Origin: Methanosalsum zhilinae DSM 4017
GTDB taxonomy: Archaea > Halobacteriota > Methanosarcinia > Methanosarcinales > Methanosarcinaceae
NCBI RefSeq assembly: GCF_000217995.1
Contig: NC_015676.1
Coordinates: 1,533,708 to 1,597,707, forward strand
Reading direction: 5' to 3'
Length of the DNA stretch: 64,000 nt
The notes beneath the pieces are model-generated. The model was not told the DNA's origin, did not search any database, and was given only the letters and a program-made list of their open reading frames with translations. A program made the position numbers and the translations under genes. This document shows, piece by piece, positions 56,758 through 64,000 of the stretch (the stretch's first letter is position 1; each line of letters begins with the position of its first letter).

Positions 56758-57378
56758 TTACATTCTCCACATCGTAAGTCTTATGTCAACTATATTGTAG
56801 AAATCAGAGCCATTATCAGCATCAATAATACTGGTATTTTTAGCAAATTCTGTGATATTCATATCATCAAAATCCGAGTTTGAAAGAAGTATCTTTCTTG
56901 AAGCTGTGACCGCATTATTTGAAGGATCGCCACTGTATATGTAAACAGAGGTTGCAATTGTATCATCCGGACCAATAAAACTAAACTCCACATTGTGTGC
57001 AATACCACGATTGACAGCTACAAGATCAAGAGCCTTGGCAATTGAGCTGTTCTCAAGTACATTGCTTCTGTTTCCGGCAGCAAAATATCCATCTCCTGCC
57101 CATACATAATGGTTGCCATCCCATCTGAGAACATCTTCTTTAAGATCAGAGTTCATGCTCTCACATGAGTGGTCAAGAGCAGAGAGTACATCCTGTCCTG
57201 TTTTATGGATCTGGTTTTCCACATGTACACTGGCAGTAGATGAGGTCAGTGGTGTGATAGCTGTTGCATGGACTGCAAAGATAACTACACCAACCATTAT
57301 AGTGGCAGCGATCACGGCTTCAAATGTGTGCATCTGGGCATCCTGATCTTTTTTCAGATATGAAAATATACTGACCAT
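56758..57378 (-). CDS. Pilin-like protein, DUF7288-like
   Basis: This 206-residue protein reads DQDAQMHTFEAVIAATIMVGVVIFAV, similar to haloarchaeal DUF7288 (GQAHTLEAFVAALL), with a Glu shortly after the putative processing site as in pseudopilins (Glu5). The sequence TPLTSSTASVHVENQ follows. ATG 57378 is adjacent to the stop of the preceding gene, so the two are coupled. Confidence 0.7.
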   Translation of the reverse strand: MVSIFSYLKKDQDAQMHTFEAVIAATIMVGVVIFAVHATAITPLTSSTASVHVENQIHKTGQDVLSALDHSCESMNSDLKEDVLRWDGNHYVWAGDGYFAAGNRSNVLENSSIAKALDLVAVNRGIAHNVEFSFIGPDDTIATSVYIYSGDPSNNAVTASRKILLSNSDFDDMNITEFAKNTSIIDADNGSDFYNIVDIRLTMWRM

Positions 57379-57379
57379 A

Positions 57380-57886
57380 TTACCACACCCTGAAAGAAAT
57401 GATGACAAGTTCATGACTTCCGTTCTCATACTGCATTAGTCCAGTCCTCCCAGTCTGGCCTATGTTACCTGCATAGGGGAGATTTTGACCTGACGTATCA
57501 ATTACACCGGTGCTATTTCTCAGAGTAACATTCAGGTGAAGATCTGAGTGAATTCCTGTCAGGCCAAGGGACTCCCGTAAACTGTCATAATCATCATCTA
57601 AACCCCTAAAAAAAACATGGACCTTATTTTGACATATCATAACAGGTACTCCAGGGTCATGGATGCTCAACTTTTTTTCTACGACATTTGAAGAAATTTG
57701 ATCAGAAATAATATTCAGGTCATCAGAACTGGAATGAAATGACAGGAACAGACCTGAAGTATACTGAAATACAAAAAAAACAGCAGCCATGAATATTATT
57801 ATGGCTACAAGATAATCAATGGTAAGCTGTCCTCCATCATTATACAGAATAGTTCCAGATGATTCCTTCGTTTTTTTATATCCCAT
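57380..57886 (-). CDS. Pilin-like protein, DUF7287-like
   Basis: This 168-residue protein has a longer leader ending NDGGQLTIDYLVAIIIFMAA, similar to haloarchaeal DUF7287 (GGQTTIDFAIGMGVF). Cleavage after Gly would put Asp at position 5, equivalent to pseudopilin Glu5. The exterior is small. The ATG overlaps the end of the FlaD/E-like gene by 11 bases. Confidence 0.7.
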   Translation of the reverse strand: MGYKKTKESSGTILYNDGGQLTIDYLVAIIIFMAAVFFVFQYTSGLFLSFHSSSDDLNIISDQISSNVVEKKLSIHDPGVPVMICQNKVHVFFRGLDDDYDSLRESLGLTGIHSDLHLNVTLRNSTGVIDTSGQNLPYAGNIGQTGRTGLMQYENGSHELVIISFRVW

Positions 57887-60611
57887 ATATTTCGGTGCCC
57901 TTCTTTACCTTTTCTACATCTCTCTCTATAACAGAAAGTTTATTCCTGTCAACCTTTACACCCGCCAGTTTTTCAATAAACCATATTGATTTGACATGAT
58001 CGGAAGGATTGAGTTTCCAGTCAGGTTTCTCTACAAAATAATCAATGCTATCTGCATATTTCATAAGTTCAATACGAACGTCGTCACTGATCCAACCAAG
58101 TTCCTCGTAATAGGAAAGCAGACCAGGCATATTGTTTCTTCCAACAAGCTGCATAAGGAACTCAAGCCATTCCATGCACAGTTTCATACTTGCCGAGTTT
58201 TTATCAATACGGGTTAAATAAACGTTCTGGCCGGGTTGTTGTCTGTAACTTTTTGCGCCCATTTTGCGAAGTTCATTTTCAACATACTTAGTGATTTTAG
58301 CCATTTCCTGATGAAGGCCTTGCATATCATTTTTCATCTGGATTTTGAACTCTTCATTGGAACTATAAACTTCTGAAAGATCATTTAAGACCGTAGTTGT
58401 AGTAGCGCCAATATCCTCAAATGCCTGATTTGTTATTTCCTGGTTATGCTCCAGATCATGAATGGTAGATTCAAGGTCATCGATCTTATCTACCCGAGAT
58501 ATTTTTTCATTCATCTCTTCAAACATTGATTCATTTTTGAATTCGGATTTCTGCATTCTGGAAATGAGCGCATTATATGAACCTGCCATTTCTGATATGG
58601 TTTGATTTACACCAGATATGTTTTCTTTCATATTCTCATTGTCGATCATAACAGAATTCAGGACACTGTCAAGTTCATCAAATCTGCTCTGGATCTCATA
58701 TGATTTTTGTTTGGAAGAATCAATTTCAGATTTAACTGTGGAAACTATGTCTTCATGGAATGATTCCAGCTTACCATTCAGGTCTTCCAGGTCTTCAACT
58801 GATGAAGATACCCGTTCAAGCTCCTTCTTCATCTGCTCTATATTCAATTCATATCTGTTTATTTTCTCTTTTAGATCCTGAATTGTCTCGGGATCTGAAA
58901 TACCAAAATTTACAGACTGTTTCCGGTAGATACTATCAAAGACTTCCTGACCTCCTGTAGCAGACCGATTCTGTCCAGAGCATGACACTGTTTTTTGAGA
59001 AAAATGATCTAATTTTTCTGATTTTTTTTCCTCGCTGTCAGAACCTTGCAAGTTACTCCCAGTCAAAAAATCATTATTATTATTATCTGCATCAAATCCA
59101 TTTTGAGAAGAGGAAATAAATTGATTAATTTCACTATCATCTATCTCCTCTTTCATGCCACCATTTTCAGATTCATCAACAGACTGGAGCTCCCTGCTCA
59201 GATCGCCCATCCTGTCCACCAGATTTCCACCTCTAGTAATATTATTTACAATGCTCCTGAAAAAAGATGAAATCTTGTCAATAGCATCATTTCTTCGTAT
59301 CATTTTGTCCTTTGAGGTTAGATCTTTCCCATCAGCATCAGAGTTGACCTCATGGGCTGGAGAGGGATGTTCATTTAATGAAAAACCATCGTGTGGAAAA
59401 ATATCTGAAAATGGATCCAATTTTTCATCTGATTCATTGTTTACCTGTGGCCTTTCTGGAAAGGTATCTGATGAAATACTATGGACATCATACCTTTTTT
59501 TGGACTCGGGGTGATTCGGTTCGTCGGGAGGAGAAGAATTGGAGGGAGAAGATTTACCAGCAGACCCTGTAAAAATTTGTTTTTTACCGGACCTTTTTCT
59601 ATTTTCCAGAGCTTCGCTGTCAATAGGAACATTATCTGAACTGGCAGGTTCCTGTAAGTCGTATGAAGAATTTAGTTCTGGATCATTTTTCTGTAATTCA
59701 TTGGGTAGTTTCGGTTCAAAAAGAGGTGGGGGAGACTTTGAATTGATATCATTGATATTGCGGGGAGTTTCAGAATCATCTATAGAATGTGGGGAATTGT
59801 TATTCTGAAAACTACTGTCACTTTCACTCAGCTGATCATATTCATCAGTATCATTCTGCCTGTTTTCCATAAGCCTTGACTTTATTCTGCGAATAGTTTC
59901 GCCCGGATCTTGAAAGCGATTTTCAGAGTTATTCGAGATTTTTGAACTTTTTTCTGCAACCGAAAAAGGAATTTCAGGACTGGTTGTTGGTATATTCACA
60001 TTTTTTCTTTCGACCATGTAAGAGTTTTGATGCAATTTAGGATTAACTGGGGAAGCGTCTTCAGGAAATTCAGATAATTGATCATCATTAACCTGCTCAA
60101 AATCAGGGATTTGTGAAATATTTTTTTCAGGTAAATGGTCCATTTCATCGTATTTATCTTCATCTTCCCATGGTAAGTTAACTGATGTTTTTACACCTTC
60201 AATTTCCTGAATATCAGAAGGTGTTCTAAAAGAAGGAAATTCAAAGTCCGTGTTTTCAGAGATTTTATCAGATTTTTTCGAATCTATTTTTTCAGCATAG
60301 TTCTGATTATTCTCTGCAAGCTTTCCAATATCAGGAATATCAGCCATTGAAGGTGGTGAAAAAAAATTGTCTGGATCTATTTTATCCGAATAGTTCTCCG
60401 GCTCTGGCTTGGATTCGGATTCAATAGGGATTTCCTGAATTGGGATATCATCAAATGCTCCTGCGAAAATATCCCGGGTCCCATTTTCAGCAGATTTTTC
60501 CGGTTCAGAGTTATTATTTTCTTTTTTTTCCCATGGAAAATCTACCTTTGGTGTACCACTATCATCACTGCTTTTTGATCTTTTATTATTATCCCATGGA
60601 AGATCCTTCAT
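57876..60611 (-). CDS. FlaD/E-domain protein with long disordered N-terminus
   Basis: This 911-residue soluble protein has about 500 residues of low-complexity, acidic, Ser/Asn/Pro-rich sequence containing three PW-type motifs (LPWDNN at 4-9, FPWEKK at 25-30, LPWEDE at 146-151). Then come a coiled coil (about 560-790) and a C-terminal FlaD/E (ArlD/E) domain (TRIDKNSASMKLCMEWLEFLM, LLSYYEELGWISDDVR, MKYADSIDYF). In archaella this domain belongs to the cytoplasmic cup linking the motor to chemotaxis. Here it heads a cluster of pilin-like genes, so it may dock a different filament. Typical ArlD/E proteins are far shorter. Confidence 0.8.
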   Translation of the reverse strand: MKDLPWDNNKRSKSSDDSGTPKVDFPWEKKENNNSEPEKSAENGTRDIFAGAFDDIPIQEIPIESESKPEPENYSDKIDPDNFFSPPSMADIPDIGKLAENNQNYAEKIDSKKSDKISENTDFEFPSFRTPSDIQEIEGVKTSVNLPWEDEDKYDEMDHLPEKNISQIPDFEQVNDDQLSEFPEDASPVNPKLHQNSYMVERKNVNIPTTSPEIPFSVAEKSSKISNNSENRFQDPGETIRRIKSRLMENRQNDTDEYDQLSESDSSFQNNNSPHSIDDSETPRNINDINSKSPPPLFEPKLPNELQKNDPELNSSYDLQEPASSDNVPIDSEALENRKRSGKKQIFTGSAGKSSPSNSSPPDEPNHPESKKRYDVHSISSDTFPERPQVNNESDEKLDPFSDIFPHDGFSLNEHPSPAHEVNSDADGKDLTSKDKMIRRNDAIDKISSFFRSIVNNITRGGNLVDRMGDLSRELQSVDESENGGMKEEIDDSEINQFISSSQNGFDADNNNNDFLTGSNLQGSDSEEKKSEKLDHFSQKTVSCSGQNRSATGGQEVFDSIYRKQSVNFGISDPETIQDLKEKINRYELNIEQMKKELERVSSSVEDLEDLNGKLESFHEDIVSTVKSEIDSSKQKSYEIQSRFDELDSVLNSVMIDNENMKENISGVNQTISEMAGSYNALISRMQKSEFKNESMFEEMNEKISRVDKIDDLESTIHDLEHNQEITNQAFEDIGATTTTVLNDLSEVYSSNEEFKIQMKNDMQGLHQEMAKITKYVENELRKMGAKSYRQQPGQNVYLTRIDKNSASMKLCMEWLEFLMQLVGRNNMPGLLSYYEELGWISDDVRIELMKYADSIDYFVEKPDWKLNPSDHVKSIWFIEKLAGVKVDRNKLSVIERDVEKVKKGTEIYGI

Positions 60612-60712
60612 TTGATACCAGCTTCATTATTTGAGATTGTATGTAGACAGGGGCTTTACGTAAATCTAAACAAAGCACTATTCTTAATTATTTAATATAG
60701 TATGCTAAATCC

Positions 60713-61537
60713 TTATTTAAGGATTACTCCATTATAAACTGTTTCTGCGGGGCCTTCCATATAAGTGGTATCAGAATCAATTACAATATTCAATTCACCG
60801 CCTTTTGTCCGTACCTGCACCTTATTTCCGGTCATTCCTTTCTTATGTGCAACATAAGCTGCCGCTACCGATCCGGTCCCGCAACTTAGAGTTTCACCTT
60901 CAACCCCTCTCTCATATGTACGTACTGTAATTTCAGAGTCTGATTCGACCTTTACAAAATTCACATTTGCACCTTTGGGAAATACAGCATCAAATCGTAT
61001 TTTAGGTGCTACTTCCATCAGATCAATATCCAGATTATCAACGAATACAACTGCATGAGGAACACCGGTATTGACAACAGAAACCCGATGATCATGCATC
61101 GTTATATCTATAAAATCATCTTCCGGGTCACCTTCTGCAGGTATCTGCTCTCTTTTTTCCAGGGGCATACCCATATCAACCTTTACCCAGAATGTATCAT
61201 CTCTTCGGGTTGAAACTTTAAGGACCCCTGTCATGGTATCCACTGTAGATGTACCCAGGGAAATGTATCCACTATCAAAACCGTATTTTACCAGACATCT
61301 TATCCCATTACCACACATCTCTGCTTCAGATGCATCCGGCTGGAACAGACGCATTTTTAGATCAGCATTATCCGGCCTGGATACGTATATAACCCCGTCA
61401 CCTCCAATACCAAAGCGACGATCACAGTATTTAACTGCAAAATCAGCTTTGTTTGAATCCTGAACTATTTCTCTATCGACTTCATCGATCACTATAAAAT
61501 CATTACCATTTCCATGTATTTTTGTAAACTCGATCAT
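60713..61537 (-). CDS. dapF: Diaminopimelate epimerase
   Basis: This enzyme of 274 residues interconverts LL- and meso-diaminopimelate in lysine synthesis. Both catalytic cysteines are visible: SEAEMCGNGIRC and GETLSCGTGS. The opening MIEFTKIHGNGNDFIVID is typical. I choose ATG 61537 over an upstream TTG. It stands between the FlaD/E-like gene and the ATP synthase operon, transcribed in the same direction. Confidence 0.95.
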   Translation of the reverse strand: MIEFTKIHGNGNDFIVIDEVDREIVQDSNKADFAVKYCDRRFGIGGDGVIYVSRPDNADLKMRLFQPDASEAEMCGNGIRCLVKYGFDSGYISLGTSTVDTMTGVLKVSTRRDDTFWVKVDMGMPLEKREQIPAEGDPEDDFIDITMHDHRVSVVNTGVPHAVVFVDNLDIDLMEVAPKIRFDAVFPKGANVNFVKVESDSEITVRTYERGVEGETLSCGTGSVAAAYVAHKKGMTGNKVQVRTKGGELNIVIDSDTTYMEGPAETVYNGVILK

Positions 61538-61688
61538 AATCAATCTGCCTTTAAAATCCGGTTTTTAAATATGTATAAATACACAATAAACTAATATATC
61601 TATTTCTCATTAATCCTGAATAAGCTAATCCAGCAGATAATTCAGGATAATTAATTTGAAAATAAAAATAATGAATATATCCCGTATA

Positions 61689-61859
61689 TCAGGGGATATA
61701 ATTTTTCAGATTATAGAATATAATAATATAACCCAGAATCAATATCAATAGAGATACTATCCATGCCCATTTGAGCAGATGTACTGTCTTTTCGGGCTTA
61801 CTGTACTTATTGATCAATTCTTCAATAAATGAACTGTCAGACGATTTTTTGTTATTCAT
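61689..61859 (-). CDS. Small membrane protein after ATP synthase subunit D (AhaG-like)
   Basis: This 56-residue protein has a polar N-terminus (NNKKSSDSSFIEELINKYS) and one transmembrane helix (AWIVSLLILILGYIIIFY). It begins 23 bases after the subunit D stop. In Methanosarcina mazei the operon ahaHIKECFABDG ends with a similarly short hydrophobic gene, ahaG, of unknown role, so by position this is likely its counterpart. Confidence 0.65.
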   Translation of the reverse strand: MNNKKSSDSSFIEELINKYSKPEKTVHLLKWAWIVSLLILILGYIIIFYNLKNYIP

Positions 61860-61882
61860 GTTGATAAAGAAAGGATAGCAGC

Positions 61883-62503
61883 TTAATTATCTTTTATTCG
61901 CTTGAGTCTGAAAGTATTTTCCCTCTCCATTTCTTCCAGCCTGAGTTTTATAAAGTTCATTGATTCTGTTAATTCCGGAATTACTTTAAACTCAAGAGCG
62001 TTTACTCGTCTTTTTGTCTTCTCGATATCATCAAGAAGTTTTTTGATGGTGGTTTCAATTTCAGCTGCGAGTATGATTTTTTCAACCAGTATTTCATATG
62101 CTTCTGCAGCTTCATCTATATAGGAACTTGTTCCCAGAAGACCATAGCCCCTTTTATTTAGTGGTTTTGCCACGCTTCGTGACTGTATCTTTGGAACTAC
62201 GACTCCCATTATGTTATGACTCTTAAGTTCAATATCCGGTTCATCACTTAAAGCAAAAGCAGTTGATTTTACCGCAATGGTACCCTCAACTGATTTTGCA
62301 ATTCCGATCTTGGTATTTGCCTCTTCATAGGCGGCATCCAACTCAGTTCTGACATCTTTTGCTTTGGTCAGTATTTCAAAGAACTCAAGAATAAGACCAT
62401 CTCTTTTCATTTTGAGAAGTTTGTGTCCACTCTCAGAAAGTTTGATCTTTTTCTTGATCTCAATTAGTTCAGAACGGGTTGGTTTAACTTCTGTAGCGCC
62501 CAT
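61883..62503 (-). CDS. atpD: A-type ATP synthase subunit D
   Basis: This 206-residue protein is the central stalk subunit that rotates inside the A3B3 head: EVKPTRSELIEIKKKIKLSESGHKLLKMKRDGL followed by long helices and the conserved INALEFKVIPEL-like RRVNALEFKVIP near the C-terminus. The length is normal. ATG 62503 has aaggtgat upstream. It lies 22 bases past subunit B. Confidence 0.95.
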   Translation of the reverse strand: MGATEVKPTRSELIEIKKKIKLSESGHKLLKMKRDGLILEFFEILTKAKDVRTELDAAYEEANTKIGIAKSVEGTIAVKSTAFALSDEPDIELKSHNIMGVVVPKIQSRSVAKPLNKRGYGLLGTSSYIDEAAEAYEILVEKIILAAEIETTIKKLLDDIEKTKRRVNALEFKVIPELTESMNFIKLRLEEMERENTFRLKRIKDN

Positions 62504-62525
62504 GATATCACCTTTTTATAAAACT

Positions 62526-63914
62526 TCATGCACTTTTATTCTTATATGCAGGATGGTATTTTTCAATATACTTGTTATCAATCCTGCTAAGCTGTGCTTC
62601 AGGAAGCTCTGAGAGAATCTCCCATGCAATTCTTAGACTATCATCTTCAATGTCTCGATCCTCGTTGCGTCCCTGACGGACAAACTTATCCTCAAAAATA
62701 TCTGCAAATTCAAGGATCTTCCTGTCTCTTTCAGAGAGTGCTTCCTTTCCTACAATAGCCACAAGTCCTCTCAGATCACGTCCTTCTGCATAGGCAGCGT
62801 ATAACTGATCTGATACAGCCTTGTGATCATCCCTGGTTTTTCCTTCACCAATTCCGGAGTTCATAAGACGTGATAGTGATGGAAGTACATTGATCGGAGG
62901 ATAGATTCCTTTTCTGTGGAGTTCCCTTGAAACAACAATCTGGCCTTCAGTAATATATCCAGACAAATCTGGTATAGGATGAGTGATGTCATCACCTGGC
63001 ATTGTCAGAATGGAGAACTGGGTAACAGATCCTCTCTTGCCCTTTATGACACCAGCTCTCTCGTATATTGAAGCAAGGTCAGTATACATATAACCTGGAT
63101 ATCCACGACGTCCCGGTACTTCTTCACGGGCAGCACCAATCTGTCTTAGAGATTCACAATAATTGGTGATATCAGTAAGGATTACAAGTACATGCATATC
63201 ATGTTCATATGCCAGGTATTCAGCAGCGGTCAATGCCATCCTAGGCGTGATCAGACGTTCAACTGCAGGGTCATCTGCAAGGTTCAGGAACACAACAGCT
63301 CTTTCAAGAGCTCCTGTCTTTTCGAAATCCTGCATGAAGTACTGTGCCTCTTCGTTTGTGATACCCATTGCAGCAAATACCACAGCAAAGTCTTCCTGTG
63401 AGCCTCTTACCTTTGCCTGTCTTGCAATCTGGAGAGCAATCTCATTGTGTGGGAGACCTGATCCAGAGAAAATAGGGAGTTTCTGACCTCTGACCAGTGT
63501 ATTCGTACCGTCAATTGTGGAAATTCCGGTCTGGATAAAATCCTCAGGAGGCTTTCTTGAATAGGGGTTCATTGATGCTCCAGTAATGTCCAGTCTCTTG
63601 TCAGGCACTACTCTTGGACCACCATCCAGTGGCTCGCCTGATCCAGACAGTATCCTTCCAAGCATATCCCTTGAAACTGAGAGTTTGATAGTTTCACCGG
63701 TAAATATGACACCAGCCTCGTCATTGAGACCACCAGTACCTTCAAAAACCTGCACTGCCACAACATCCTCTGATGTATCAAGGACCTGTCCTCTTTTAGT
63801 AGTACCATCAGGCAGATTGATCTGAACCAGTTCATTAAAACCTACAGGTTCTGTTTTTTCAAGAAATATGAGTGGCCCCGATATTTCTACAATCGTTTTA
63901 TATTCTTTGGTCAT
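62526..63914 (-). CDS. atpB: A-type ATP synthase subunit B
   Basis: This 462-residue regulatory subunit of the A3B3 head has the characteristic [17 protein letters not shown] (a degenerate P-loop), [28 protein letters not shown] and [18 protein letters not shown]. It pairs with catalytic subunit A. ATG 63914 has ggagg 9 bases upstream and follows the subunit A stop by two bases. Confidence 0.97.
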   Translation of the reverse strand: MTKEYKTIVEISGPLIFLEKTEPVGFNELVQINLPDGTTKRGQVLDTSEDVVAVQVFEGTGGLNDEAGVIFTGETIKLSVSRDMLGRILSGSGEPLDGGPRVVPDKRLDITGASMNPYSRKPPEDFIQTGISTIDGTNTLVRGQKLPIFSGSGLPHNEIALQIARQAKVRGSQEDFAVVFAAMGITNEEAQYFMQDFEKTGALERAVVFLNLADDPAVERLITPRMALTAAEYLAYEHDMHVLVILTDITNYCESLRQIGAAREEVPGRRGYPGYMYTDLASIYERAGVIKGKRGSVTQFSILTMPGDDITHPIPDLSGYITEGQIVVSRELHRKGIYPPINVLPSLSRLMNSGIGEGKTRDDHKAVSDQLYAAYAEGRDLRGLVAIVGKEALSERDRKILEFADIFEDKFVRQGRNEDRDIEDDSLRIAWEILSELPEAQLSRIDNKYIEKYHPAYKNKSA

Positions 63915-63916
63915 AT

Positions 63917-64000
63917 TCACTTGCCTCCCAATTGTGCAAATTCTTCATCCATCTTCTTTAATACAGCATCTAAGGCTGATTCAAAGTCCTCTTCAAACTT
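63917..64000 (-). CDS. atpA: A-type ATP synthase subunit A, C-terminal end (partial)
   Basis: The last 27 codons are present ([20 protein letters not shown] ending LGGK and UGA); the rest lies beyond the window. The position directly before subunit B and the helical, acidic ending fit the catalytic A subunit of the A1AO ATP synthase. Confidence 0.8.
   Translation of the reverse strand, partial: KFEEDFESALDAVLKKMDEEFAQLGGK

Overview
The window looks like a chromosome segment of a methylotrophic, probably halophilic or marine, methanogenic archaeon of the Methanosarcinaceae. The support is the A1AO ATP synthase genes in Methanosarcina order (A-B-D and a small G-like gene), a DUF5371-like gene, UPF0216, a FilR1-type regulator, Methanosarcina-type S-layer duplication domains, PGF-CTERM and PGF-pre-PGF surface proteins, and in-frame UAG codons that in this family may be read as pyrrolysine. 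Base composition is AT-rich. I saw no tRNA, rRNA or CRISPR array.

Positions 1-34,000 are accessory. A type IV pilin gene (629-1123) and a 5'-truncated second copy (31908-32366) share two perfectly identical blocks, 117 bp over the signal-anchor region and 120 bp after the gene, both offset by about 31.24 kb. Between them lie small Cys-rich and unknown genes, a 37-bp iteron-like array with palindromes, an IS630-type helix-turn-helix protein, an alpha/beta hydrolase broken by one UAG, a primase-polymerase/helicase, a type I restriction-modification locus with an embedded nuclease-like gene, a transglutaminase-like protein, three PGF-pre-PGF loci (one broken), a 1990-residue NosD/S-layer protein and two tyrosine recombinases. 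One recombinase ends 86 bp from the truncated pilin. This suggests an integrated element that swaps the variable part of a pilin, or an expressed/silent pilin cassette pair. Beyond the second copy lie decayed fragments: a hydrolase tail and a tandem family of small proteins.

Positions 34,000-52,000 are more ordinary. They hold a lipoprotein, a PocR/PAS histidine kinase interrupted by an in-frame UAG, an FCY1-type cytosine deaminase, nitroreductase, pirin, UPF0216 and PLDc_N proteins, a four-gene cluster of unknown function built around a PASTA protein, a SagB-type oxidoreductase, a PstS-like lipoprotein, IS200/IS605 remnants, a FilR1-type regulator and a zinc ABC transporter. In the transporter's binding protein the usual His-rich loop is replaced by a beta-propeller resembling the zinc chaperone AztD.

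Positions 53,000-60,600 form one minus-strand run encoding six pilin-like or pseudopilin-like proteins behind a 911-residue protein with a FlaD/E (ArlD/E) C-terminal domain, probably a filament or secretion-like surface apparatus. The window ends with dapF and the distal part of the ATP synthase operon.

Two families of dispersed non-coding elements also stand out: hairpins with a C-rich loop (three copies, each near a TATA-like box) and G-rich elements (three copies) that partly complement that loop.
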